Part shown: positions 1-10,781 of the stretch, in pieces
Layout: each line of letters opens with the position of its first letter
How positions within the stretch are numbered: the stretch's first letter is position 1
Program-made: the position numbers and the translations under genes
Origin: Gnetum montanum
Lineage: Eukaryota; Streptophyta; Gnetopsida; Gnetales; Gnetaceae
Length of the DNA: 64,000 nt
Direction of reading: 5' to 3'
NCBI GenBank assembly: GCA_015680685.1
Contig: MNCI01018363.1
Location: 414,435-478,434, forward strand
The notes under the pieces: generated by a model
What the model was told of the DNA's origin: nothing
The model's input: the letters and a program-made list of their open reading frames with translations, nothing else
Database searches by the model: none

Positions 1-800
1 AAAATTTAAATTATTCTAAAAATTTTAGACAAATCCAAAGGTCAAGGTAGTATTCGTGGCTACAAGAGAAGAAAGAAAGTTAAACATGCCTACCAATGGG
101 GTAAAGACAAAGTTGCTACAAAAGAAGAGGTTTTGGAGTCAAAATTAGATGATGATGGTGGATGTGACATCTACCAATATGAACATCCCAAGGGATGTTG
201 CTCTGCTATGTCACACTTATAGGAATCTAGGTTGTATGCTCTAAATCCAAGACAAGCATGAAGGCAAGCACATATAAGATTTCCTTATCCTCAAGATAGC
301 CTGAGGTAGTTCCACCAACAACAACAAGCTTATTATCCAAGTAGAGCTCCATCAAAACCATACGAGTAGTACCACTAGTGGTAGTACCCACAATCATGGG
401 GGATGCCACCACCAAGGTATTAGTACCCTTTTTGATAACTCAATCCACATGGGTACTATATTTAGCAACCCATGTCTCTACAAGAGAATCCCCCTATCCT
501 TATCACCCTTCTCATCTTTCAGCACATGTCTCTCCATCCTCAACCCAACTACCTCCTACTCCATATATGTAGGGTAAAATTCCTACACACTCACAACAAC
601 ATAACACTACTAAGGCTGTTAACTTACAAACGATTCCTTAATCAAGTGGTTCAAAAATTAGATCTCATAGAAGACCATTCTTTCAAACCAATAGCCCTAT
701 AAAGTCCTTGCCAACTCATGTGACTAGTCCCCCTATGCCTTCATCATCCTCTGCACCCATTCCTTTCAAGAGTCCTTCAAACTAAATGTCTTCCAAGATT
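1..800 (+). pseudogene. gag C-terminal region, element A
   Basis: Decayed coding sequence in several frames. A basic segment is followed by a conserved block reading DDGGCDIYQYEHPKG near 145-200, which recurs in B (near 19275) and C (near 52635). A tyrosine/proline/glutamine-rich tail follows. By position it is the C-terminal part of the structural gag protein; the N-terminal two thirds lie outside the window. No canonical CCHC knuckle is visible. The short open frames here do not describe the real product because indels move the frame. Confidence 0.7.
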
Positions 801-1830
801 TTCATAGTCATGTTAATCCATGTTATCTTTGGTTAGATCAAGGTTGGAAATCTTCCTAGGAAAAGGGCTGATCCATATTGCTAGAAATGAGCCATGCAAG
901 GCTTTTCTTGATTCAAGTTCTAGTATCAACTTGATTTTCCATGAGATGTACCAAGCCTAGAACCTGCCTCCTCTTAAGAATAGTAATATCCATTTAGAAT
1001 TGATAGATCACTTCATTACTATTCCCTTAGGATTAGTGGAGGACATTGTGACCACTATCTATGGGTGGTCATATCTTACTAATTTAATAGTGATCAAGGT
1101 TGGAAATTTCAAGGGGAACTTTTTAATCATTATGAGAAGGACTTGGTTGAGTAGTGTTGATGTGTGAATGGAAATCAAAGATCTTTCCTTGGAGATTTTA
1201 GAGGAAAATTTATTTTGAAAAGATCGAGACAAAGAGAGTTCCATGCATCAAGTATAGTGATACTGAGTGCAACTATGTGTAGAAGGTCTGGTCTATCAAA
1301 AGTGCATCAATGAAAGTATGTAGACAATGTGCAAATGAATCTGAAATCCAAAAGTGCCTATACATAGCAGCTACATAATAGAAGGAAACCTAGTGGCTAG
1401 TAGCTAATTCTAAAAATATCACACTTTGCATGGAATCTATTAATAGCCTAACTTATGCCTATGTTAAAGGCATGTATAAACTAGAGCAAGTTCATCATCA
1501 ATTCTCCAATGGTGAACCTAATGATATTAATTCATGAGAGTTAGAGATCTTTGATAGTTTTAAATAGGATCCCTTAGAGTTGAAAACTCTACCTACTAGC
1601 ATGAAATATGCATTTCTAAAAAATGGTAAGCCAATGATAATCAATGTCAACCTTGCTCCTAATTAGAAAAGAATGCTATTGAAGGTGGTCAAAAAATGGC
1701 CAACAATATTTTCTTGGTCATATCCTAAAATCATAGGGATTGTTTCTCAAATATGATAGCATCTCATATATACCAATCCAACCATGAAGCTAAATAGGTA
1801 GTTATAGTAGTAACTAAATTGCAAATTGAA
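800..1830 (+). pseudogene. Retropepsin and protease-RT linker, element A
   Basis: The clearest part is 880-1170, where a frame reads EPCKAFLDSSSSINLIFHEMY. LDSSSS stands where retropepsins have the catalytic D-[ST]-G-[AS], so the essential Gly is replaced by Ser. Further on, VEDIVTTIYGWSYLTNLIVI matches the flap and core pattern of gypsy proteases and the same block in B (20200-20290). After 1180 the linker toward RT is recognisable only by alignment to B. The domain would mature the polyprotein; here it is inactive. Confidence 0.65.
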
Positions 1831-3080
1831 GCATATTGTCAAAGAGGAAATTAAACAACTCCTCAAGGCAAGGTTCATTTATCCAATTGTGGATAGCAAG
1901 TGGGTTAGCCCACTTGTAATTGTGCCAAAAAGGGTGGCAAGTGATAGGTCTGTATTGATTTTAAGTTGTTAAACATGGTAATGTTAAAAGATCATTTTTC
2001 ATTGCCATTTGTGGACCAAGTGTTGGATACTATTTCTGGACATTACTATTATAGCTTTCTAGATGGTTATAGTGGCTATAACCAAATTTAGATCATGCCT
2101 AAGGATCAATCCAAAACAACATTCACAAGTCCCTAGGATACTTTTGCATATTGTAATATGCCTTTTGGTTTATGCAATGCCCGTACAACTTTTCAATGCT
2201 TAGTCTTAAGCATTGTTTAGCAGCATATTGGCAGCCAGATGGAAGTCTTCATGGATGAATTTTTCACCTATGGCACTACATTTGAGAAAACCTTGGACCA
2301 CCTTGATCAAGCGCTTGAATGGTGCATGGAGACTAATCTTTGACTCAATTTGTAAAAAAAACATCTCACGGTCGAGGAGGACTTTGTGTTGGGGCAAAGA
2401 ATTATTCAAGTAGGGATTAACCTAGTGCCTAAAAAGATTCAAGTCATCCAAGAAATAACATGCCAATCAAAAATTATTAATTTTGATTGTTTCTTGGACA
2501 CAATGGCTACTACTGGTGATTCATAGAGATTTTCTCTAAGATCATGAAACTATTGGTTGAACTTACAAAGAAAGATGCTCTATTCATATAGAGTGAGGAA
2601 TGTGAAAAGGCATTGTAGAGCCTTAAGAAAAGGCTTGTAGAAACTCCAATTCTATGAGCATTAAATTGGTTTTTACCATTTCACATTAAGATAGTTGCAT
2701 CAAACTATGCCTTGGGAGCTATGCTTATGTAATTGGATGATTAAAAGAATCCATATTACATCCACTACGCAAGGGGAAGCATTGTGGGTGCATAGCTTGA
2801 TTACACCACAACAGAAAAAGAGTTGATGGTACTAGTGTATGCCTTGAAAACATTCAACCACTATGTACTTAATTACAAGGTGTTTATGCAAACTGATCAT
2901 AATGCCATTCACTTTCTGATGAATAAACCAATAGTGAGCCCCATGTCATATGGTAGTTGGTGATCTTCTAAGATTTCAATATTACAATGATAAGTCAAAA
3001 GGGAACTAAGAATGTGATCGTTGATAACTTGGCTTAGTTATAATTTGACAACAAAGAGGATGAAAGCTCACTGGTGTAAT
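1831..3080 (+). pseudogene. Reverse transcriptase and RNase H, element A
   Basis: RT motifs in order are KWVSPLVIVPK near 1900, DHFSLPFVDQVLDT near 1990, SFLDGYSGYN near 2055, MPFGLCNA near 2160 and the active-site box FMDE near 2248-2259. The second Asp of the YxDD-type box is Glu, which would abolish polymerase activity. An RNase H-like region follows (2640-3060), with the TTEKELM and VDNLA motif areas visible. Many in-frame stops, mainly TAG and TGA. Closest relative in the window is B at 20985-22240. Confidence 0.85.
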
Positions 3081-3239
3081 AAATGAACAAGTTCCCGTTG
3101 AACCAAAATGGTATGATGACATCCTCACATATCTTCTTACTCAATAGATGCCATAACAGTTAGACCACTAAAATAAACAATAGTTTCTTCATTAGGGAAA
3201 ATGCTTCATGAAAATCAACAAACATCTTTACAAAGTATA

Positions 3240-3397
3240 CATCAATGGCCTAGTTCATTAATGTGTTCTTGATGTTAATCAACTATGCATTCTCCAAGAT
3301 ACTCACAAGGAACCTTGTGGGGACCACTATGTAGAGAGATGCATGACCATTAAAATCCTAATGCTAGGGTACTATTGGCCAACAATCTTTAGGGATG
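3240..3397 (+). pseudogene. Integrase HHCC finger, first half, element A
   Basis: The frame reads DTHKEPCGGHY and then ILMLGYYWPTIFRD, the usual gypsy pattern ahead of the zinc-binding CxxC pair. The finger is cut at codon RD by element E. The next residues, DAHQFIRYC, follow from 11815, directly after the target duplication, which shows the two halves were once contiguous. The expected second Cys region is damaged. Confidence 0.85.
3393..3397. repeat. Target site duplication of E, left copy
   Basis: The bases GGATG sit directly before E. The right flank at 11813-11817 is TGATG, four of five identical. Five bases is the usual duplication length of gypsy integrases. Confidence 0.75.
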
Positions 3398-4085
3398 TGT
3401 AGTGACCAAAAACGTTAGTGGCTAGAACACCGAAGGGGTCTATGGGTACATAGTCCTAATCCCAAATCTACATGAGGGCCTACCATAGGTGGAGATGAGA
3501 TGCCTAGAATGGTCTTGTTGATTGAACAGGGACTTACCAAATGCAATGCCAAACAATGTTGAGTATCGAGTGGTGTTTGTGGTGTCACCGGTGTCAATGA
3601 GGGTGAGCATAGTCAAAGGTTTTTAGTTTAAAATGAAGATGTCAATGCGTAGTGGTGCATGAAAAATAGTAGAAAATTCAAGAAAAATGTTAAAAATGCA
3701 AGTAAAAATGCTAAAAATGCACAGAAAGAGCGCAAGAGAGAATGGAACAATACCCCAACTAGGGTTGAGCATAGCTAACTTCAAAAGCAATGAGAAGGTA
3801 TGCAGTGTCTAGCAGGTGTAGTGGATAGCATAGTCATAGTCTCAGGGGTTTCTAGCCATGAAAACTAATGTTCTTCCATAGTTTCTGTCGCTAAAAAGTT
3901 GGTCACCATGGTGTGCAGTGGGATGTAGCGATTTGCGATGTCCTACAATGAGCTATGGTGGTGCGCAAATGCCTTGCCTTGCCAAAATGCCAACTGCACT
4001 TCAAAAATGCCAAATGCTAAGAATGCCAAACTTCAAATTTGCCAATCTAAAATGTTGCCAACCCCTAAAATGTTGAGGGCTAGGG

Positions 4086-4093
4086 TATTTATA
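4086..4093 (-). promoter_or_regulatory. TATA box of E 3' LTR
   Basis: TATAAATA on the minus strand, preserved at the equivalent place in the 5' LTR (11448-11455). Its location inside the LTR fits a core promoter at the U3/R boundary. Confidence 0.6.
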
Positions 4094-4559
4094 GGCCTCA
4101 GATTAGTGCAAAATACGAATTGGTTGCCACATGATAGTGGGATGATTGGTACTATGCTACACCCAACTACACTCTCCACTAAAGAAAATGGTGTTATGCT
4201 CTAGTGTGCTTCAATGGACTCCATGAGACTACCAAACTATGAATCAACTACCAATTGCAAGTTCATGAGCCAAATAGAATCGCAAGGTACTTGAAAAGAT
4301 GCAAAAAAAATTGCAACTTTTGAAACTACACTCTAGGACTATGTTGTCAACTATCTCAAGTGGGGTCAAGTATAGTTATAATTTGGGGCCAAAAGGGAGT
4401 ACAACATAGATGCATTTTTGCTAACTATGTTTGCCAAAGATGTGTTGGAGTTAATCTGACTACCAATGCTACATTGTGAATTTCATTGGAGGCTAGTCTG
4501 GCTTACTACACTCTAGATTAGGGGAAAGCATAGTCCCATGCTTAGAAAAATTTCTACAA

Positions 4560-4925
4560 ACAATGGCTATGTGCTAACTGTACTCTCCATAGGAGGTTAA
4601 CTACAATCCCAACTAGGGTTGAGCATACTCCTAGCACTTGAAAAGTTTCTACAAAATCTAGTTGATAATTGACTATGCTCGCCTATGCTCGAGTCTAATG
4701 GAGAGCATAGTCTCAACACTTCAAAAGTTTCTACCAGACTATGTTTTCCATGGTAATTATCTTTGACTACACTCTAGTGCAGTAGAGAAAATAGTCTTAG
4801 CAGTTAGAAAATTCAACATATGTTGGCTTGACACTCAAAAATATTTGTAAACTGGCCTTTGGTGTTGACTACACTCTCCACTAAGCTGACTACGCTTTAG
4901 TCCAATGGAGAGTGTAGTCCCAACA
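4560..4925. repeat. Inverted ACTACACTCTCC motif cluster in E LTR
   Basis: Repeated phrases of the type 'tatgctctcc' or 'actacactctcc', each often followed by 'caacacttagaaaa'. One pair is a perfect 14-base inverted repeat: GACTACACTCTCCA at 4867-4880 and its complement at 4906-4919. Related copies occur near 4675-4720 and in the right LTR near 11525-11590. The density of dyads within U3 suggests protein-binding sites. Confidence 0.6.
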
Positions 4926-5014
4926 CTTAGAAAATTTTACAAATTTTTGAATTGTGTTGACACTTGGATAAATTTGTAGTCAAGAACCTATCACCTAAAT
5001 TTGTTGGTGTTTCA

Positions 5015-5030
5015 TTGGCCCCTCTTTGTT
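5015..5030 (-). promoter_or_regulatory. Polypurine tract of E
   Basis: On the minus strand AACAAAGAGGGGCCAA immediately precedes the 3' LTR. The same 16 bases precede the 3' LTR of G at 46571-46586. It would prime plus-strand DNA synthesis. Confidence 0.85.
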
Positions 5031-5340
5031 AACGTCTAGAGGAGTGGCCCAAGATACATCAACAAAGAATGACAAAACACCACAACAGGCATGGCACCAA
5101 CATCACTTGTCCATGCATGGTTGAATGTCATTGCACCATACTCAAGAGTGATGTGGATAGGGATATGCTGGGAGTAATAGGTGTAGGTAATGTGCTATGG
5201 GATAATAGGGGAGATGAAATGCAAATAGGATGTCATGATGCAAGATGTGAAGTTAGCATGGTTGATAGTGACCATGGCACCAGGGTGGCATACCTCTCAA
5301 AAATATTAACCTCTAGTTGAAGTGCTCCATTCTAGGACTA
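5031..5340 (-). other. Conserved pre-PPT untranslated segment of E
   Basis: The minus strand aligns with G at about 46490-46570, including a shared 'tgtggtgttttg' and the run into the PPT. A plus-strand open frame of 83 codons here is unrelated and has no support. A run of nine or more G/C at 5380 is low complexity. Confidence 0.5.
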
Positions 5341-5439
5341 TAGTATCCCCACCCGCGTGGTGTAATAATGTTGAGGGGGGGGGGAGTTAGAGTTATTCTC
5401 ACTCACTTGCTTGTAGAACCATGTGTGACTAATTATGAG

Positions 5440-5935
5440 CCAAATTTAAGATCTTAGTATACTATAGCCCTACTAGTTTAAGGTCCTAGTAGATCATGGT
5501 ATGTTGGTTTATAGTCCCAACGAACTATTGTGTGCTAGTTTAGCATCATGAAAAATGAATGCTATGCCAATTTAGCATCATAGTGGAAAAACGTTGTTAT
5601 GCTAGTTTAACGTCATGACCCAAGGACAAGTTGTGTCAGTTTAGCATCATGGTAGAAGGGTAGTGTGTCTGTGCTAGTTTAACATAGTAGCAGACATGTT
5701 ATGCCAATTTTAACATCATGGAAAATGGGTGTTCTATGCTAGTTTAACATCATAGTAGATGAGCTATGCCATTTTAATGTCGCAACATATGAATGTTGTG
5801 CTAGTTTAGCATCATGGTAGAGGAGTTGTTGTGCTAATTTAACATCATGATCCAAGGATGAGTGATTTCAATATAGCATCATGGTGGATGAATGTTGTGT
5901 AAGTTTAATGTAATAGTGGATGAGCTACTTACCTT
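5440..5935. repeat. TAAACT array, 'catgatg' type, in E
   Basis: About a dozen degenerate copies of 'tagtttaacatcatgg' on the plus strand (on E's strand, 'catgatgttaaacta') spaced 30-50 bases. The same kind of array follows integrase in G at 45165-45560. No coding sequence. Confidence 0.75.
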
Positions 5936-6119
5936 GTTGGATCAATGCATGGTGCTGCATGCTAAATGTAATACATCTTCCTACAAAATGGACTAGAAAA
6001 ACATCAAGTAGCACATGTTTTTATGAAGTTAACATGCAAAAATGGAAAAAACAATGTAGTGAAGTTTGACTAAGTATGTATGCAAGTTATTATGGATGAA
6101 ATCATGTTTTTATTGGTTT

Positions 6120-6420
6120 TAGTCCTTGATAGGTTGGAAAGATAGAATGAAAATTGATAGTTTTAGGTCATTCTAGGCCCCAATGGTAGTTTAAGGCTAT
6201 TCTAGGCCCCCATGTTGCTAGTTTAAGGCCATGGCAGGCTATGTATACTACTAGTTTAAGGCCATTTTAGGCCATTGCATTGCTAATTTAAGGCCATGGA
6301 AAGGCACATGTTGGAATTGAAAGAGTTAGTTTTAGGTCTTTTTGGGCCATGATGTTAGAAGAAAAGCATTTGCAGTTTTAGGCTATAGTGGGCTGCAACG
6401 ATAGTTTTTATTTTTGTAAT
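6120..6420. repeat. TAAACT array, 'ggcctt' type, in E
   Basis: Five to six degenerate copies of 'ctagtttaaggccattctaggcc' (on E's strand 'ggcctagaatggccttaaactag'). G has the same phrase at 41405-41600, just before RT, and near 35940-35980. In E this array is only about 200 bases from the other array, with nothing of pol between them. Confidence 0.75.
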
Positions 6421-6959
6421 TTTAGTTTTTTGTGATTTTTATGGGCTTTAAGATATCTCATGCATTAATCTAAGTGGATAAATGTGTAAAAAATGCAAAG
6501 CAATGCATAATCTAAGCAAGCAAGCTAAATATAAATTCTTAAATGAATGTAATGTAAGCAAAAGTCAAAAATGCATGATGAGTAGTAGCAAAGGGTAGGC
6601 AAGCACCTGACGTATTCCAAGCTAAGGGGGTTCCTTGGTCACATAGTTGCTACCTAATCCAACTTTTATTAGGGGACACATAGGACCTAGGATGCACTAT
6701 GTTGAAGGGTGATTGTCGCAACAAAGCGTCCTCTAGGAGGTTGTTAGCTTCCACAACTCATTCCAATGTGTTACCCTTATGTGCTACATCATTTTCCATA
6801 GGTTCATCATTAGGAAATTTAACCCCTCATCCTTGATCCATCTCTATGTGATTTATGGCCAAAGGGATGGCATTATCACCATGGATAATAACTTAACCAC
6901 CTCTGTATGAAAGGTGGATCTCCTAGTGAATCAGAGAGGAAACAGCTCATAGCTGGGCC
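6421..6959 (-). other. Non-coding stretch downstream of E protease
   Basis: No retrotransposon domain recognised. AT-rich between 6420 and 6580. It corresponds in position to the start of G's protease-RT interval but shows none of the antisense exons. Confidence 0.4.
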
Positions 6960-7440
6960 AACTAGTGTCTACCCAATATTAGGTTAGAGCCAGGAATTTC
7001 CTATATGATGGTAATTCTATGGTGGTGGGGAATTTCTTCCCTTCCATGAATGCTATGATTATCAGGCCTCTAACAGTGACACATGATCCATTAAAGGATT
7101 TTAGACACATGATTTTTGTTGGCCTGATCTAGTTTGTGAGGTCTAGCTTGTCGATGATGGTGAATGATATTACATTTGCTATATCAACATCATTAATGTG
7201 CACTCTATAGATCTTGCATTACCCAATGTCTATGGTAATTAACATTGGAGCTGTGTTAACCTCCTCTCGCTTAGGGTTGACCTTGATTACCTCAGCACAA
7301 AATGCTAGGGATGTTGAACTCGATTCCTGTGGTTCTAAAGACAACATCACTACATGGATGGTGTTCTCATCTATAAGTAAATCCTCCATAACAAGAATGA
7401 AGGTCAACACCTATGCTAATGCTTTCTAGTGTGTATATGA
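6960..7440 (-). pseudogene. Retropepsin of E
   Basis: On the minus strand, EVNTAPMLITIDIG at the start and CLKSFNGSCVTVRG further on align with the G protease (TTAPMFITIRV and CLKSFNGSHVIVKG). The catalytic triplet is lost: G has VHVDDGAATNVV, E has VHINDVDIANVI. The end of the domain, where G has LILGRPWL, is badly eroded. Inactive. Confidence 0.8.
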
Positions 7441-8419
7441 GGTCATGACCAGGTCATACAAGCTCAACATTATGTTTTTTTTTTTTGCTTGAGTACTTAC
7501 TTGACCTAGGCTAATGCATCTACAAAGTTCTTACCATTGTCTACTATTTTTTTGGCCTTAACCTCCTCTATGCAACCTAAGAGATATATCTCTCATGAAG
7601 TAGATTTGGGCTTGATAGATTTGGCATGTTTGGAGGCCTCAGTGCCCGGTTGCAGACTGCTAGTGGTGGCCCTTTTAGTTTTTTTTGTCATGGGGGATTG
7701 CAAATAGGGGTACCATGTTTGGTTGACCTAGAGCTCTCTACTCCTAATGTTGTCTAAAAATCTTATTAGTTAGATGCTCATTAGGCTTCTTGGGCTACCA
7801 TCTAGATGGTCTATTGGTATTGCTAGTAGGATTGACTCTTGGGAAAGAAGGGACTACCATGTTACCAACTACGGGACTTCAAGTAGGTGTAGGGTCAGCA
7901 TGTTGGGGCATCCTTACAACAAAGTGTGGTTGAACTACTGCTACTATGACATGCTATGGAACCTTGACTATGAAGGATGTTTTGGGTTCCTAAGGTGGCA
8001 CTTTGATAATGAAAGGTGGCCTCAAACTCATGGAGATAAAGAGGATCCCCACACTACCAGAGGGCACATAGACCATGAATGGTAGTTGCACTGGTTTTGG
8101 CTTGTCATCAATGTTGATGGTATTGATGATGTACCTTACATCATCTACATTCAAAGGATCCTTGTATACCCTCATAGATTGATTTTTAGGCCTTACTATT
8201 TTGGTAGTATCAAGCACCAAATCACCTCTATTAATCATTCATTGTAGGTCATCTTGCAAGGCCATGCAAAAGTTAGTGTTATGCCCAAGAAACTAGTGGT
8301 AATGAAAAACCCTATCCAACCTAAAGTGTTTTAGTACTAGTGGCTCATTCAGGGCTACTGATTCAAGGTTCCTTAGAAGCTCATAGTATCTATCATGTCT
8401 CTTATAAGCATCCTCAAAC
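7441..8419 (-). pseudogene. Gag-protease linker of E
   Basis: The best stretch (8238-7990) reads INRGDLVLDTTKIV, then MRVYKDPLNVDDVRYIINTI, and aligns with G (GGQINFDEENLVQ, MGVYKDPLNTKEALYVINTI). Downstream are remnants of the PYVVxVPP-type peptide repeats seen in G. In G this region begins with a C-x2-H-type knuckle; here the knuckle is not convincing. Confidence 0.75.
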
Positions 8420-10289
8420 ATCTACTTGTATTGGATATGTCCAACCCTTAGCAGTTGTTCAAGAAATTCTGAAGGTTTATGAGGCAGTGGGATATACTTT
8501 GAGTAATCCTTACACTGAAAGCTGGGCCTTGGTGCCAGTTGCACCATGATCATTAATGATGTAGGCTGGTTAGTTACTGCACTAGATCTAATAATTATGT
8601 TTTTGGTTAAGGCCTTGGATGGCTTGGCCATTAGTTTTAGATTACTTTTTTTGGCCTCATTGGCCATAGTTGCCACAATTGTAGTTTGTTTTCCCTTGTC
8701 TTTGTCCTTCTGGGCATGTAAGTTCTTATAGGCCACGTAGGCTGGGTCCTTATTGGCTTCCACCACATCCTATATACTTTTAGTATGGGAAAAATCTTAG
8801 CTTAGGAACTGTGAGGACACGTAGTATAGTTTTGACTTGATAAAGTCATTAACTACACCCATGAAGATGCCCAAAAGGTGTGTCTCTACTATAGGTTTGT
8901 GGATTTTGATGCGCTCTAGCATTGGATAGATTTCTACATGGGCTCTAGATGGCCTTGATTGATTTGCATGCATTTTTCAAGGGTGGTTTTGGGCTTCAAG
9001 TTCTACTTGAAACATGTTACAAACTAACTTAATAGATCCTGCAAAGAGGAGATTGAGGCCCGGGGTAATGCCCAGTACCAATCATGTGCCTTGTTGGTGA
9101 GTGACATGGAAAAGAAACATATGACAACATATGGCCCTGCCTACAGTATTAGGCACTTGGACTGGAAGTTCATGAGGTGGGTGTTGGGTTCCATTCACTA
9201 TTGTACTTGGTAAAGTGAGGTATTGGGATCCTTACTAAGAGAGTTAGTGGTGGAACACTAGGACTTATGAGATTGTCCTAGTAGAAGTACACCACATGAG
9301 CTATTTCGAAGGAGGTGGCCTTGAGCCACTTCACCTCTTCTGTTAAGGTTTGGATCAGCTAGAATACTTGATCCAAGCCTTGGGATGCAATAGTGGACTA
9401 TGCTAGTTGCACTACCCATTGTGCTAGTTGTGTGATCCATGACCTGGCAGCAAGTTGTGGGACCATGTGAGATGCTTTCTGTGTAGGCTACGCTATAGGC
9501 ACAATGACTGGGACAAACCATGTGTGCACAGGCTAGCCACTATCAATGGTACCAATGAAATAGGTAAGACATAAGATGCTTAATTCATTTGTGATGGGGA
9601 AGGATGCATGGTGTGAACTTCGGGCTATGTAGGCATGATTTTTGCTGGTAGGGAAGACTAGGTAGGTTGCAATAATACCATAAAGGACAAGTTGACTAGA
9701 GGTATTGCATCTTGGTGTGTGTACTATGTTTGGTGGGTCACCACCACAGGAATTGACCTAAAAGGTGATGCTATGGCTATAAATTCCTTATGGAAGAAAA
9801 GTGGATGGGATTTTGGGAGGACCAAACTAGGGGTTCTTTACTGGAAGGAGGTGTTGAAGGAGTCCTCATGCTTGAAATGAGCTTCAAGTTTGTCCTCTTC
9901 CCCTATAGTGACTCCTTGTAATCTATCCCTAGCTCATGCTCACTCATTTAGATGAGCTAGGCAAGCATCCACCAATAGGGTTTGGTGAGTGAGATGAAGT
10001 CAATGGAGGAAGGGATGTACTCTCATCCATTTTGGAGGACGAGCTCATAACCCTATTTGGCCTCCATGTCTAGGTAATCTATGAATAGACCTACTTGGAG
10101 CTTCATGTAGATGAAGTTGTACTACTCATCATTGAGTGCCATGTACTCAAGATTCAAGCTACACAACCTAAGGGATTACCTAAACTTTGCCATGGCAGGA
10201 TTGGTAGGGTGGTCAATCCTATTTTCTTATTAAGTAGGTAGGACAATAAGTGTGCTCAAGACCGATGCCAAAGGTTGCTCAAAATTCAT
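8420..10289 (-). pseudogene. gag of E
   Basis: Begins with ATG at 10289-10287 on the minus strand, about 470 bases after the PBS. YNFIYMKLQVGLFIDYLDME near the N-terminus aligns with G's YNIICMKIQAGLTMDQTEME. The Retrotrans_gag core lies near 9120-8850: MSLTNKAHDWYWALPRASIS, then NLKPKTTLEKCMQINQGHLE, matching G's MSLAGRALDWYRAL and NLKPEATLDSLIRV. The C-terminal part (8766-8422) reads KDPAYVAYKNLHAQKDKDKG. Numerous stops and frame changes. It would form the virus-like particle. Confidence 0.85.
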
Positions 10290-10758
10290 GGTGTTGCTTG
10301 AAAATTGTAAAACAAATGGCTAAATTTGAGAATTTCCAAAAAAAAATGGGCAAGTCTAGAAATTTCAGAAAATGGCTAAGTTTGAAAACTACAGAAAAAA
10401 TGACTAACCTTGGAGAAAATGGCTAAGTCTAAACATTACAAGAAAATAGCCAAGTCTAAATACTATGCTTAATACATTAAGAGATAACTACTTTCTCTAC
10501 TGACCACCTTGAATTTATCTAAGTGTAGGAATGGATGCTTCAGGGTTCTTACATGGGGTTCTAGGGGAACCAACAATAGGGTCTAGTCTACACCAACCAA
10601 TTGGTAAAAAATTCTTGCATTGGCATAAGATCTAGCTACCACCAAAAATGGCATGTCCATAGGGATGTTGGGTCTATGCTAGCCTAGAGCTAGTAATGAT
10701 GATGTTGAGAGCATGTGAGGAAACAACCAATAAATTTTAAATGAGGAAAATGTATCAA
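10290..10758 (-). other. 5' leader of E
   Basis: Untranslated stretch between PBS and gag start. It contains repeats of 'aaaatggctaagtctgaaa' at 10320-10450. No ORF. Confidence 0.5.
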
Positions 10759-10775
10759 CCCTCCTTCTAGCGCCC
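10759..10775 (-). promoter_or_regulatory. Primer binding site of E (tRNA-Asn type)
   Basis: The plus strand reads CCCTCCTTCTAGCGCCC. From memory, the 3' end of plant tRNA-Asn is CCCTCCTTCTAGCGCCA, giving 16 of 17 matches. The site lies six bases inside the 5' LTR. G has the same site at 30850-30866. Confidence 0.8.
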
Positions 10776-10781
10776 AAAAAT

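Larger units (their letters stand above)
1..3397 (+). mobile_element. Element A, left part: Athila-like Ty3/gypsy interior
   Basis: This is the interior of an LTR retrotransposon whose 5' LTR lies left of the window. The order is gag C-terminus, protease, RT, RNase H and the start of the integrase zinc finger. It stops at 3397, where element E is inserted, and resumes at 11813 in the same reading frame. Elements B (16464 on) and C (50230 on) carry alignable gag, and B also alignable pol, so all three are one family. The frames are full of stops. Athila-like placement rests on the extra ORF after integrase and the tRNA-Asp-like primer sites of B and C; the RT lacks the insertion typical of Athila proper. 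Confidence 0.85.
3398..5014 (-). repeat. 3' LTR of E (1617 bp)
   Basis: On the plus strand it begins TGTAGTGACC and ends GTTTCA, so on its own strand it runs TGAAAC...CTACA with TG/CA ends. It aligns with 10782-11812, which lacks several hundred bases present here. A TATAAATA box lies at 4086-4093 on the minus strand. The upstream part (about 4560-4925) is made of inverted copies of an ACTACACTCTCCA-type motif. Confidence 0.9.

Noticed and set aside
5370-5390. G run as a quadruplex or regulatory site
   Set aside because: A single homopolymer run without spaced G tracts; low complexity only.
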